This document shows positions 32,408-41,182 of a DNA stretch of 64,000 bases, piece by piece. The DNA is from Paragorgia papillata (Eukaryota; Cnidaria; Anthozoa; Scleralcyonacea; Coralliidae). The stretch's first letter is position 1, and each line of letters opens with the position of its first letter. The notes beneath the pieces were generated by a model. It made no database searches. It was given only the letters and a program-made list of their open reading frames with translations, and was not told the DNA's origin. The stretch is from assembly GCA_035771165.1 (NCBI GenBank), contig JAWNZC010000087.1:6883501-6947500 (forward strand), read 5' to 3'. The translations under genes were made by a program, and so were the position numbers.

Positions 32408-33823
32408 TTAAAGTTTTGGGATTGGGATTGGAATTGCAAAACTATTTTTTCTTATGGTGGGATTGGGATTGCATAGTTTAATTTTTTTTTTTTTGTACCG
32501 TTCTTTGTATTCTGTGTAAACAAAATATGTCAAACCTATTGCAAGGACCCACAGATTTTTTGCTAACCATGCCAAACCTTTTGCACCCCATGACAATGCA
32601 GTTGCTAGGATGCTGAGAATCGGTGCTAAAACAGGCCAAGCTGCTTTCGCAAGTTTTGCTAAGGCTTTCCCTAATGCTCCTGTCGCCTTTGCAGTTGTTA
32701 CAACAGCAGCTTTTCCAGCTAACACAAGAGTTGTTATAATTCCAGCGATGGAAATGGCAATAGCGGCTGACACACCCATGTTTTCCTTTGCCCATTTTTT
32801 AAATTTTTCAAATCTGGTTAAGACATTGTTTTTAAGTCTTTCTTTTGTGTCTTCTTCTTGGGCTGGTATATTTTCTTGTGTTCTAATTTGGTCCCCTTTT
32901 AGGGTAATAACTTTTATGGTGGTGTCAATAAGTTGTTTCATTCTTGGATCTGTTTCGCCTTTTAGCAAATCTTCATAATATGGTTTGTTAACTTCAACAG
33001 ATTCTAGTTGTTCTGCCGCATTTTTCCCTTTTGGATCCAGAATTCCAGCAAGCTCCCTAAGAATTTTGTCACCATCTTGGTGTTTGCTGCTTCCTTCTTC
33101 TGAGATGATAGTCGAATTTTGAATTTCCATGTTGTCCCTTAACATTGTTATTTCATCTTGCAAATCTTCAGCAACCGCTTTTTGAACTGCTTCTGCGGCT
33201 TGGGGACTTATTTTTAGTTCATCTTCTATAATTCCAGCTCCAGTTTTGGAATGTTCAGCACTTGCCCTTTTTAACAAATCCTTAAATTTTTTAATTTTGT
33301 TAAGAACTTTTTTTGCTTTACCTTTTGAATATTCAAATTCGCCGGTATTGGTGTTTTTAACCAAAATTAACATACCTTCAAACTTAAGCCCATCAACCTC
33401 ATATGTTTTTTGGTTAAATGAAAATGCACTTTCTTTTAATAGTTTTTTACTTTCAGGTCCATCATTTCCAACTACTGACTGACTTAACTCTTCCAGAAAA
33501 AACTCTTTTTTTTCTTTTGTAACATCTAAACTTTCTCTTCTGGACTCATTTGCTATGAAGTCTTTCATTCTTTTTCGAAATAATTCATCCGACTCATCTT
33601 TAAATTGTTCAGGTCTTTTAGTAAGTCTTTCCATCATTTTTTCTCTTTCTTTTTCTTTAAACTGTCTGGGATCCTCATCAAAAATTTCATCATATTTACC
33701 AAAAAGTTCATTAAGTTCATCAAAATAGGAAGGTCCAAAAGATGTTTCAAAAGTTGTTTCAGCCTCCTGTTTTTGTTCTGCGGTTTCAGGGTTTAAATCA
33801 TTCATTTCAATATTTTCAGCCAT
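32408..33823 (-). CDS. Large protein with C-terminal membrane segments
   Basis: 471 residues, not recognised. Residues 1-340 are charged and mostly helical. Around 345-440 come three hydrophobic, alanine and glycine-rich segments (AIAISIAGIITTLVLAGKAA, a long A/L stretch, then NLWVLAIGLTYFVY) and a lysine-rich end. This design, a soluble head with an amphipathic or membrane tail, is seen in viral membrane-active proteins such as adenovirus pVI, but no sequence link is visible. The last 20 residues derive from a GGGATT-rich DNA repeat (IPIPIPKL). Start: ATG behind AAACATAAATAA. Confidence 0.65.
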   Translation of the reverse strand: MAENIEMNDLNPETAEQKQEAETTFETSFGPSYFDELNELFGKYDEIFDEDPRQFKEKEREKMMERLTKRPEQFKDESDELFRKRMKDFIANESRRESLDVTKEKKEFFLEELSQSVVGNDGPESKKLLKESAFSFNQKTYEVDGLKFEGMLILVKNTNTGEFEYSKGKAKKVLNKIKKFKDLLKRASAEHSKTGAGIIEDELKISPQAAEAVQKAVAEDLQDEITMLRDNMEIQNSTIISEEGSSKHQDGDKILRELAGILDPKGKNAAEQLESVEVNKPYYEDLLKGETDPRMKQLIDTTIKVITLKGDQIRTQENIPAQEEDTKERLKNNVLTRFEKFKKWAKENMGVSAAIAISIAGIITTLVLAGKAAVVTTAKATGALGKALAKLAKAAWPVLAPILSILATALSWGAKGLAWLAKNLWVLAIGLTYFVYTEYKERYKKKKIKLCNPNPTIRKNSFAIPIPIPKL

Positions 33824-33875
33824 TTATTTATGTTTGGTCGGATGGGTGGTCGGATGGGTGGTCTCATGTTTTGTC

Positions 33876-34847
33876 TCATGTTTGGTCTCCAATAACTTTA
33901 ACCAACTCCTCACCATAAAATTTTCCCAAAATGTCCTCCTCCTTATCGCGAATTCTGTACATGACAGGGATTCCTCTGAAAACCGCTGACACAGTAAAAA
34001 TTTCGTCACTAAAATTTGGGTCATAACCTTTTGCAAAATTTTTTCTGTATTTTTGGATTCTAACATGGTCGCCAATTTTGAATTTTACCAAAATTTGAGA
34101 TTCAAGAGGAGGAATTCCATACAAGGTGAGGAAAACTTTTGATTGATTGCCATCATTGACATCTTTTGGTTTCATTTTTATGGTGCTGTGGAATGTGTTA
34201 TTGTAACTTCCCACAAACTTATCGAGATTATTTAACCACTCCTTGTTTCCTTTAAAAGTAAAAAATTTCCACATTCTGGTTTTCAAAGTCCTGTTAAAAC
34301 GTTCGACAAGTGCGGCCTTTCTGTGGGATCTGGATGAAAAATATTCTATGTTTAAAGATTTCAAAAGAGTTTTTACTCCAACATTGTAAAACTCCTTCCC
34401 CTCATCAAACTGTACTGTTTCTGGATATTTACCAAATCTTTTCTTAAATTCTTCCAACATTTTGCTAACACCAGGCACCATAGCAACAGTGCTCTTCCTA
34501 AAAACTGGAACAGCGAAACCAAATCTTGACAAAATTTCTATCCCAGTCAAGATCCACTTTTGGTCGTTATTTTGAGAACCAAATTTTGCCATATCTACCA
34601 AGTCCATTTGCATTTGATCAGCAAGATTTTTAACGAATGTTTTCTGATATTTTCTTGGTTTTTTGATAGGTTTGTGTAGGGTAAACACCCTTTGGTTGTG
34701 TAACCACTCCTTAACCTGTTTTCTGGTTATTGAAGGATTCCCCACAACAGCAGCTTGGTAGAGTTTTTCCATAGACTGGTAACCCGTCACTGGATTGTAA
34801 TACAAATCCCGGAGTTCAAGATCAATAAGTAAAAGTTTGTCTTCCAT
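33876..34847 (-). CDS. int: Retroviral-type integrase
   Basis: Joins the element ends to host DNA. 323 residues from the ATG at 34847, chosen because GAAAATAAA precedes it like other genes here; the frame is open 17 codons further upstream but without an ATG. A zinc-binding-like N-terminal region (LYYNPVTGYQS) leads to the rve core: D in QMDLVDMAKF (82), D in VQFDEGKEF (148) and E in ALVERFNRTLKTRMW (182), spaced D-65-D-33-E. The C-terminal part (FKIGDHVRIQKYRKNFAKGY, then EIFTV, then GKFYGEEL) is the SH3-like domain typical of Polinton integrases. Catalytic residues are intact, so it is likely active. Confidence 0.95.
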   Translation of the reverse strand: MEDKLLLIDLELRDLYYNPVTGYQSMEKLYQAAVVGNPSITRKQVKEWLHNQRVFTLHKPIKKPRKYQKTFVKNLADQMQMDLVDMAKFGSQNNDQKWILTGIEILSRFGFAVPVFRKSTVAMVPGVSKMLEEFKKRFGKYPETVQFDEGKEFYNVGVKTLLKSLNIEYFSSRSHRKAALVERFNRTLKTRMWKFFTFKGNKEWLNNLDKFVGSYNNTFHSTIKMKPKDVNDGNQSKVFLTLYGIPPLESQILVKFKIGDHVRIQKYRKNFAKGYDPNFSDEIFTVSAVFRGIPVMYRIRDKEEDILGKFYGEELVKVIGDQT

Positions 34848-34914
34848 TTTATTTTCAAAAGATTTGCCAATATTTTTTTCAAGTTTGGGTTGACACAAAT
34901 GACCCTCCCAACAG

Positions 34915-35029
34915 TCCCATCATCAACCAAGCAAAGGTCCCATCATCAACCAAGCAAAGGTCCAATCATCAACCAAGCAAAGGTCCCATCATCAACCAAG
35001 CAAAGGTCCAATCATCAACCAAGCAAAGG
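34915..35029. repeat. 23-bp tandem repeat, five copies
   Basis: Unit ATCATCAACCAAGCAAAGG plus TCC(C/A). GCAAAGG recurs at 34931, 34954, 34977, 35000 and 35023. It lies between the start of the integrase gene and the divergent plus-strand gene. Confidence 0.95.
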
Positions 35030-35041
35030 TCCAATCTTAAC

Positions 35042-35230
35042 GGACAACATTTAGGGTTCTTTGGACAACATTTAGGGTTCTTTGGACAACATTTAGGGTT
35101 CTTTGGACAACATTTAGGGTTCTTTGGACAACATTTAGGGTTCTTTGGACAACATTTAGGGTTCTTTGGACAACATTTAGGGTTCTTTGGACAACATTTA
35201 GGGTTCTTTGGACAACATTTAGGGTTATGT
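35042..35230. repeat. 21-bp tandem repeat with TTAGGG, nine copies
   Basis: Unit GGACAACATTTAGGGTTCTTT starts every 21 bases from 35042 to 35210. The last unit is cut off at GGGTTA. Each unit has the animal telomere word TTAGGG. On the minus strand it can be read as a cysteine-rich seven-residue repeat, which I take as a by-product of the 21-base period. It ends 21 bases before the ATG of the plus-strand gene, so it is probably a regulatory region. Confidence 0.95.
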
Positions 35231-35251
35231 GGTGTTATCTTTAAATAAACA

Positions 35252-36445
35252 ATGACAGATCTCAAAAAATGGCCAGAAGAGTGGGATGTTTCTGGAACGG
35301 TTCAGAAATTTTCCAAAGAAAGAAAGGCTTTTGTAAACATTAACACCATTACAATTTTTGTAAATGAAAAAGAAAATTTCATTGTAAATTTGAATCCCAT
35401 TGATTTAACATTCCAGCAATCAAGAAAAATAAGAAATCCAAACATAAATGATTTCCTCACTATTCCATATTTTACAGCTATTGCTGCCAGTTATGTTGCA
35501 AGCTACTTGTGCGGTATTTCTGACAAGCATTTCCAGAATGGTATTGCAAGATTTCGGTCTCCCTTCCTAACAAGCATTGCCAACTTCCATTATGTTTTTC
35601 AAGTTAGAAGGTTCTTAAAACATCCTGAAAAACTTAGAAGATTTTTAACGTGGGATGTCATAAAAATTTTGCAACACAATCCGAACGATGTTTGGGTATC
35701 TAAAATAAGTAACTCAACGCGAAGTGCGAAAGAATTTACACAAGACATGAAAGACCTTGAATATGAAGTCAGATACGTAAAGTTGGAGAGAGAGAGTTAT
35801 GGGAGAGTCAACACATATGAAGAATTAGTGTCAGCTGGTTCTAGGCATTCTGATGACTTTAAACATTTTGTTCCCAAAGATTCCAATGGTCTAACACTCC
35901 TCGGTCAAAAACTATTTCAGCAATCCCTAGAATCTTTTGTGTACTGTATTCTCGGAGCACAAGCAAAGACGAGGTGGGTTATTGTTGGCGAAGGTGCTAA
36001 AAGTTTACAAACACAAGAAGTGTTTAAAAAGTTGATGGAGGACACCATTGCACAAGATGACGTTACTGTTTCTATTTCAAATATGAGACAGGCCATCAAG
36101 TCAACAAATGTTGTTTTGAATTTTGCTATATCTCCAGGTTTAATTTTGATACCAGCTGATATGAGAATTCTTGTTAATCCAATTAGTGGTTTCAACAATG
36201 TTTTAACACTGGCAACAACTGGGATGGTCCTCGGACTTAACAGACATCTTAATATTGGCAATGTTGGTAATGATATTGGTAAACCTTTCGCAAAACCTTT
36301 TGACACTACTAGAAAATACAAGCCAGGAATTTTTACACCCTTACCTGACCAACCACAAAAAAGCGACAACAGACTACCAGAAGTATTTGGTGCGTCAATT
36401 GGCACAGTTTTTTTACTATTTAAAGGGATTGCGAGATTAGTTTAA
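35252..36445 (+). CDS. Unrecognised 397-residue protein of the Polinton
   Basis: Starts at ATG 35252 behind TCTTTAAATAAACA. The sequence is mixed alpha and beta, with a hydrophobic helix PYFTAIAASYVASYLCG (about 70-87), a patch RWVIVGEGAKS (about 243), a hydrophobic stretch NVVLNFAISPGLILIPADM (about 288-306) and a hydrophobic end (GTVFLLFKGIARLV). No catalytic motif is seen: no protease triad, kinase loop or nuclease motif. It is one of only two larger plus-strand genes and reads away from the repeat array. It could be a virion protein or early regulator. Confidence 0.8.
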   Translation: MTDLKKWPEEWDVSGTVQKFSKERKAFVNINTITIFVNEKENFIVNLNPIDLTFQQSRKIRNPNINDFLTIPYFTAIAASYVASYLCGISDKHFQNGIARFRSPFLTSIANFHYVFQVRRFLKHPEKLRRFLTWDVIKILQHNPNDVWVSKISNSTRSAKEFTQDMKDLEYEVRYVKLERESYGRVNTYEELVSAGSRHSDDFKHFVPKDSNGLTLLGQKLFQQSLESFVYCILGAQAKTRWVIVGEGAKSLQTQEVFKKLMEDTIAQDDVTVSISNMRQAIKSTNVVLNFAISPGLILIPADMRILVNPISGFNNVLTLATTGMVLGLNRHLNIGNVGNDIGKPFAKPFDTTRKYKPGIFTPLPDQPQKSDNRLPEVFGASIGTVFLLFKGIARLV

Positions 36446-36455
36446 TAAAAGAGAA

Positions 36456-37238
36456 ATGACATTCCAATATTTTGACAGTTGTGGTTACCCAATTCTTGAA
36501 ACTTTAAATATTAATGACACTAGTACCAATGACAGTAATGATAGTAATAACACTAGTACCAATGACACTACTACCAATGACAGTAATGATAGTAATAACA
36601 CCAATGACAGTAATAACACTAGTACCAATGACACTACTACCAATGACACCAATGACACCAAATTCAATGAAAGTCTTTACGAACTCGAACTTTACAAAGA
36701 TAGGAGCAGATGTTGTTTTGCAAAAGAATTCGAAATGGATGGTAAAATAATTTGCACAGGCTGTGGTCTTGTGTTACTAGAGTTCAGTGGATACAGCATT
36801 CAAAAAGTGGTTCCAACAATTTTGACGAAAAAATATGAGAGAGCATTCTGGAAGTTGTTTCCAAATGAGAGTGAGATAGTTGGTTTTGAAATTATTAAAT
36901 GTTTTGATATGGCACAAAAATTACTCATCGGATCTGGTTTGGTGTTTGATCGAAAATACAGTATCAATCATATTATGCTAATTATTTTTGGAATCTGTAA
37001 AAGAAATGATCTGTGTAAAAAAATGAAAAAAACAACGCCAGCAGAACGAAAAACAACAGACGAAATAAAATTCATTTTAAACTTTAAACCAAAGGGGAAT
37101 GCATACAGACCATATCAAAAGGGTCTAAAAGTTTTTGGTCCTTCGTTGAGTGTTGAAAATGTTATGCAAATCGGTGGAAAAATGACTGACATGAGAATGT
37201 GTAAAGAATTAACGAAAATGATTAATGAAAAGAAATAG
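36456..37238 (+). CDS. Putative TFIIB-like transcription factor
   Basis: 260 residues, 10 bases after the preceding gene. Residues 20-70 are a low-complexity N, D, S, T tract from short DNA repeats (ACTAGTACCAATGAC). Then C86-C87 and C100-x2-C103 in GKIICTGCGLVLLEF resemble the zinc ribbon of TFIIB (human: ICPECGLVV), though the first cysteine pair is CC rather than C-x2-C. A helical part with about 60% of one cyclin-like repeat follows (MAQKLLIGSGLVF, then SINHIMLIIFGICKR). If correct, it could direct host RNA polymerase II to the element's own promoters. Assignment is inference from the ribbon. Confidence 0.5.
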   Translation: MTFQYFDSCGYPILETLNINDTSTNDSNDSNNTSTNDTTTNDSNDSNNTNDSNNTSTNDTTTNDTNDTKFNESLYELELYKDRSRCCFAKEFEMDGKIICTGCGLVLLEFSGYSIQKVVPTILTKKYERAFWKLFPNESEIVGFEIIKCFDMAQKLLIGSGLVFDRKYSINHIMLIIFGICKRNDLCKKMKKTTPAERKTTDEIKFILNFKPKGNAYRPYQKGLKVFGPSLSVENVMQIGGKMTDMRMCKELTKMINEKK

Positions 37239-37337
37239 AAAAATTTAAGAAAGTAAAACATTGACATTGGAGTTACTCCAAAAATTAAAAAACTTATAAC
37301 ACAAACTTTGAAAACTCATAACACAAACTTTGAAAAC

Positions 37338-37358
37338 TTATAACAAAAAATGTTATAA
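37338..37358. terminator. TTATAACA hairpin between convergent genes
   Basis: TTATAACA, five A-rich bases, TGTTATAA. It lies between the ends of the plus gene (37238) and the next minus gene (37396). Three other copies are at 38194, 41129 and 45126. Confidence 0.5.
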
Positions 37359-37395
37359 ATTTTTACCAAATTCTTACTTAAAAAATTTCAAAACA

Positions 37396-37794
37396 TCAAA
37401 CAACCACCGCCAACAACCAACCAGCACCAGCCCCAAGAAGTGTTACAGTAATAGTCATATATTTTTTCATTTCATCACTTGGTTGGTAGTAATCATCCAA
37501 CACTGGTTCATTTAAATCTTCTTTTTGAATTTCATGAAGTTGTTGGAAAGCTTTTGATGTTACTGCCATGTCATAATTTGCATTCCGAATTTCATCTTGT
37601 AGTTCGCGAACCTTGTCCTTTCTTTTAATTTCATTTTCAAAGAATTTTTCTTTGTCTTTTTGCAATTCTTCAGTTGCTAGGTTATGTCTTTTTGCTTCGT
37701 CAGCATATCCGTGTTTGTTAAATGATCGAAACAAGTAACCAGCACCAGCAAAGGCAACTGCATTAAATAATCCTCCTGCTATCATTGATGCCAT
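37396..37794 (-). CDS. Coiled-coil protein with membrane segments at both ends
   Basis: 132 residues. A membrane segment (AGGLFNAVAFAGAGYLF, about 6-22), a long charged coiled coil (30-90) and a second membrane segment at the C-terminus (TVTLLGAGAGWLLAVVV). It would form a hairpin or span both ends of a membrane. No family is recognised. Start: ATG behind TTTAAAATAAA. Confidence 0.65.
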   Translation of the reverse strand: MASMIAGGLFNAVAFAGAGYLFRSFNKHGYADEAKRHNLATEELQKDKEKFFENEIKRKDKVRELQDEIRNANYDMAVTSKAFQQLHEIQKEDLNEPVLDDYYQPSDEMKKYMTITVTLLGAGAGWLLAVVV

Positions 37795-37889
37795 TTTATT
37801 TTAAAGTTTTGTTACCAAGTTTTTGGGTTTGTTAGGACTCCCAATTTTTATAATTTCTTTGACTTTTTGCAGTTTAAATTTTTTTATCC

Positions 37890-38120
37890 CTATAATTTCT
37901 TCGGATCCACATTTTTCGGAATGTATCCCTTATCCTGCGCCATTTTTACAGTAAACAGACCACCAGCAACTGCTACCCCAAGTTTTGCTGTTTCTTTAAT
38001 ACTTGCTGGCGCTGCAAGAGATTGACCTGTTAACTTTTTGACAACCATACTTACACCAACAGCTGCAACAGTTATCAAAGCTGCTTCGTACAAATCATTT
38101 AAAACTTCGTTCTTATTCAT
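37890..38120 (-). CDS. Small hydrophobic protein
   Basis: 76 residues with a hydrophobic helix (ALITVAAVGVSMVVKK, about 13-28) and a second weaker one (GVAVAGGLFTVKM). It is likely a small membrane protein. Start: ATG behind TATATAATAA. Confidence 0.6.
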   Translation of the reverse strand: MNKNEVLNDLYEAALITVAAVGVSMVVKKLTGQSLAAPASIKETAKLGVAVAGGLFTVKMAQDKGYIPKNVDPKKL

Positions 38121-38193
38121 TTATTATATATCAAAAATTATAACAAAATCTTTGAAAACTTTGTAACGCCAAACCCAAAAACTTGGTAAAAAT

Positions 38194-38214
38194 TTATAAC
38201 ATTTTTTGTTATAA
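38194..38214. terminator. TTATAACA hairpin
   Basis: TTATAACA, five bases, TGTTATAA, between the 3' end of the 38254 gene and the start of the 38120 gene. Confidence 0.5.
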
Positions 38215-38253
38215 GTTTTGTTAAAATTTTAAAGGAAAGTTTTCAGAAAAGTT

Positions 38254-38436
38254 TTAAAATATTCTCAGGATTTCAATGACTTTTACATAATTTTTTAAAG
38301 CTGGTATTAGATCATTCATGGCTGTCTTTAGGTTTGTCAAATTTTGGTCTTTTTCATCTTTCAAAAATGCTCTTAATCTTGTCAGATAGTCCAACAACTC
38401 TTCTGCGGTTCTTATTTTGTCAATGTCTATAATCAT
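38254..38436 (-). CDS. Small helical protein
   Basis: 60 residues, all predicted helix with heptad-like leucines (LLDYLTRLRAFLKDE). It lies 7 bases before the 38443 gene's end. No family is recognised. It starts behind CCATAATAAAAG like its neighbours, which supports it. Confidence 0.5.
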   Translation of the reverse strand: MIIDIDKIRTAEELLDYLTRLRAFLKDEKDQNLTNLKTAMNDLIPALKNYVKVIEILRIF

Positions 38437-38442
38437 CTTTTA

Positions 38443-39090
38443 TTATGGAGTCTCATAATTCTGTGGACATAAGAAAATCTCGAGAAGGATATCGCCAACG
38501 TTGTGGTCAACTTTGAATTTCAACTCATTGTAAACACCATTGTCCAACATTGCCTCGGAGTTGATATTCGCAAATTTTTCGACTGACCCCTTCAACAATT
38601 GTTTTGTTGTAATTGGAAGAACTGCAGCTGTTCTGTCCCTGTTTCCTGAAAATGATGTTCTAGTTCCATCAATCATCTCGCAAGATATACAAACAAATTT
38701 CATTCCAAGATTTATGTTGACCGTTTTTGGGCTAACCATGTTTGCGCCAGCTTTAATTACTGTTGTTTCCGGATATCCTAGCAAAGGGCCAAGTTTCAAC
38801 AGTGAGAGGTTTCTTGTTGGGAATAATCTAATTTTACAACTATATGGAAGTAATTCTGACTTTATTCCATTTTCTTTAAAAACTCTCATAATCATGCCAA
38901 CAGTCCAATAACCATTATCAAAACTAACTTTTTTTGTTCCATGCATGACATAAGTTGGACTCGTTAAATTATTGTAATCCCAAAAAACTGTCGCATCTTT
39001 AACCATTAGTTTGGTATCTTCAATGATCAAAGGATCTTCAAATTTAATTGTTGTTTCTCCGTTTTTCAACAAAATTCTTAGGTTTCTCAT
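38443..39090 (-). CDS. Candidate minor capsid (penton) protein
   Basis: 215 residues, beta-rich: alternating short hydrophobic strands such as KLMVKDATVFWDY, KFVCISCEMIDG and DILLEIFLCPQ. It directly follows the packaging ATPase gene, the usual place of the penton protein in Polintons and related viruses. I see no signature motif, so this rests on place, size and strand-like pattern. A fold search would decide it. Start: ATG behind AACAATAA. Confidence 0.5.
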   Translation of the reverse strand: MRNLRILLKNGETTIKFEDPLIIEDTKLMVKDATVFWDYNNLTSPTYVMHGTKKVSFDNGYWTVGMIMRVFKENGIKSELLPYSCKIRLFPTRNLSLLKLGPLLGYPETTVIKAGANMVSPKTVNINLGMKFVCISCEMIDGTRTSFSGNRDRTAAVLPITTKQLLKGSVEKFANINSEAMLDNGVYNELKFKVDHNVGDILLEIFLCPQNYETP

Positions 39091-39106
39091 TTATTGTTCT
39101 TGGTCA

Positions 39107-39742
39107 TCAAAAGTTTATCAAATTTTTTCCAAATGGTTCAACTATTTTGTGGTCATAGGGATGGATTAAATTGATTTCCAATTTTGAATATTTTTTGGAT
39201 TTCAATGTTTCTTTTATTTTTTTTTCTTCTTCCTTTGGTATATCCAAATAATCATCTAAAATAACCTGCATATCCTTTCTGTTTGGATTGTAAAAGGTAA
39301 CCAGTTTTGAAATATTTTCTCTATATGGTTTTGCAATGCTTGTCAACTGTTGGGTTACAACTATTGTACTAATATTCATATGTCTCGCACCAAAACCAAG
39401 TTTTACCAATTCGCTGGTTCTGTTTTTTACACTCTGTCCAGAAGCACAGTCATCCAGGATAATGAGACTTGGTGTTCCTTTACAATAATCAACAACATAT
39501 TTTAAGAAATCTTCAGACTCATCTTGGTCGCATGGGATTACAAAAAATCTTGGATCATGTAAATGTTCCCATTCTAAATATGTTTTGTTCCATATGAAGG
39601 TAGGGCAAATTAAAACTATGTTTTCAAATTTTTTTTTGTAATTTTCTTCTAAATTTTTTAACAGATAATGAGTTTTTCCACAACTCGTCATTCCAACAAT
39701 GATTATATTGAATGGTTTTGGGTCTTCGTTTTCGGTTTCCAT
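39107..39742 (-). CDS. Genome-packaging ATPase (FtsK/HerA type)
   Basis: Pumps DNA into capsids. 211 residues. Walker A GMTSCGKTHY at 17-26, Walker B SLIILDDC at 92-99, then a TIVVTQQL sensor-like strand near 130, as in A32-type packaging ATPases of Polintons, adintoviruses and large DNA viruses. Size is normal. Start: ATG behind CAAAAATAA. It lies between the candidate penton and major capsid genes. Confidence 0.92.
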   Translation of the reverse strand: METENEDPKPFNIIIVGMTSCGKTHYLLKNLEENYKKKFENIVLICPTFIWNKTYLEWEHLHDPRFFVIPCDQDESEDFLKYVVDYCKGTPSLIILDDCASGQSVKNRTSELVKLGFGARHMNISTIVVTQQLTSIAKPYRENISKLVTFYNPNRKDMQVILDDYLDIPKEEEKKIKETLKSKKYSKLEINLIHPYDHKIVEPFGKNLINF

Positions 39743-39829
39743 TTATTTTTGAATTTTTTACCAAAATGTTTGCCAAGTTTACACTTTTTAGAACAAAGTC
39801 AAAATGGTCCCATACCACACCAAAAATTC

Positions 39830-41041
39830 TCAATAATTAACGCTCTGGAACGCACCACCTTGCACTTTCAACAGACCATCAGAAAGAATGAACACATGAC
39901 ATCTGAGATCTGTTGCTGTCGCCTTTTTCTTAATTTCTAGCATAATTCCAGACTGTGTTGTTAAAAGTTTTGTACCATCTCCATACACAGCATTGTCATT
40001 GATCGAACGAAGATCCACAACAAGTGCAAACTGGTTTTCTGTAAAGAATTCGTCAGCTTGGATTGTTGGATAGTTGGTATGTCTGAAAAGTCGTTCAGCC
40101 TCTTCAAACAGTCTCCGTTTTGGAATGCCTTGGGAGTAAATGCTGTTTGGGACTCCTTCGATAGTAATTTTGACCCTCTCGATGTTGGGGTATACAAATT
40201 CTTCGGAACCGCTTCTTGTTGCTTTCGTAAATAGCATAACAACAGCTTTCATGCTCTTTCTTGGGAGGTTAATGGTTTCATTAATTAATGTTGTGTCGGC
40301 AGCCCATGGTGTTGTTTTCATTAGGGTTACATGTTCAAAGGATAGGGCACGACCAGCTTGATATGAGGTTTCAATTTCCTGTACCAAAGCAAAGTTAGTA
40401 ATGGTTTCGTACTCAAGTTCGATATTCTCTAAGGAGTACCCAGCCACAGATTGACTGCTTTGAGCCTTCATAATGGCGGTTGCTTTTGGTAGAGTAATAA
40501 TGTACTGTAAATCATTCGCCATGCTGTGTGGCGCATACAGTCCATGATCTCTCAAAATTTTGTCTAACTTAATCCTCTGTTTTGTCCCATATACAGCAGC
40601 ATATGTATCGGAAGAGGCATCGTCAGATTTCGAAATTAATTTTCGTTGGTTTTCAGTCGCAATCCCATCCTCAATCATGTTTGCTCTCTCATGTTTGTCC
40701 ATCCAGAGATCTTTGTAGGTTCCCAAAAGACTCTCACCGGTGTTATCGTAGACTTTTTCTCCTGCGAATCTGACTTCAAGTCGTTCCTGCAACTGTTTTG
40801 CGAGGTTGTTATTGAACCACGACTTTGTATTCTTATTTTTAAAGTCAAATAGGAGGAACATCTTGTCAGGAACGAGGGTTGTTCCTGGTTTGAGTTTTGG
40901 AATGTGGATGTAAATGACTTCGCCTTCATTGGCGGAGTTGGGGTTGAAAGTTATTACATTCCGGGCTCGTTCCCCAGTTATTGAACTTCTGTGTAACCGG
41001 TTATAACCGGGTTCTAATTCAACTTCTCTCTCTGTATTCAT
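39830..41041 (-). CDS. Candidate major capsid protein
   Basis: 403 residues, beta-rich, no membrane segment. It has IYIHIPKLKPGTTLVPDKMF near residue 45 and long regular strand patterns. Its place directly upstream of the packaging ATPase, its size and its even composition fit the double jelly-roll capsid protein of the Polinton group, but it is shorter than many. I see no short signature that proves it. Start: ATG behind ATTATAATAA, a strong-looking signal. Confidence 0.62.
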   Translation of the reverse strand: MNTEREVELEPGYNRLHRSSITGERARNVITFNPNSANEGEVIYIHIPKLKPGTTLVPDKMFLLFDFKNKNTKSWFNNNLAKQLQERLEVRFAGEKVYDNTGESLLGTYKDLWMDKHERANMIEDGIATENQRKLISKSDDASSDTYAAVYGTKQRIKLDKILRDHGLYAPHSMANDLQYIITLPKATAIMKAQSSQSVAGYSLENIELEYETITNFALVQEIETSYQAGRALSFEHVTLMKTTPWAADTTLINETINLPRKSMKAVVMLFTKATRSGSEEFVYPNIERVKITIEGVPNSIYSQGIPKRRLFEEAERLFRHTNYPTIQADEFFTENQFALVVDLRSINDNAVYGDGTKLLTTQSGIMLEIKKKATATDLRCHVFILSDGLLKVQGGAFQSVNY

Positions 41042-41128
41042 TTATTATAATATGGAAAATTTTGGGATTTTTTTGGTAAGGTTTGGCATTTCCAATCCTG
41101 AAAACTTGGCAAGATTTAGAAAAAAATT

Positions 41129-41148
41129 TATAACAAAAATGTTATAAG
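41129..41148. terminator. TTATAACA hairpin
   Basis: TTATAACA, four bases, TGTTATAA, between the 3' end of the 41183 gene and the start of the capsid gene. Confidence 0.5.
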
Positions 41149-41182
41149 TTTCAAAAGTTGCGAAGCGGAGTCGAAGACGACA

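Noticed and set aside
34969..35265. Open frame of nine NPKCCPK repeats
   Set aside because: The 21-bp DNA repeat is open by period alone, lies in the promoter region opposite two gene starts and has no start signal like the other genes.
36485..36750. Open frames overlapping the N, D, S, T tract on both strands
   Set aside because: Artefacts of the short DNA repeat inside the TFIIB-like gene.
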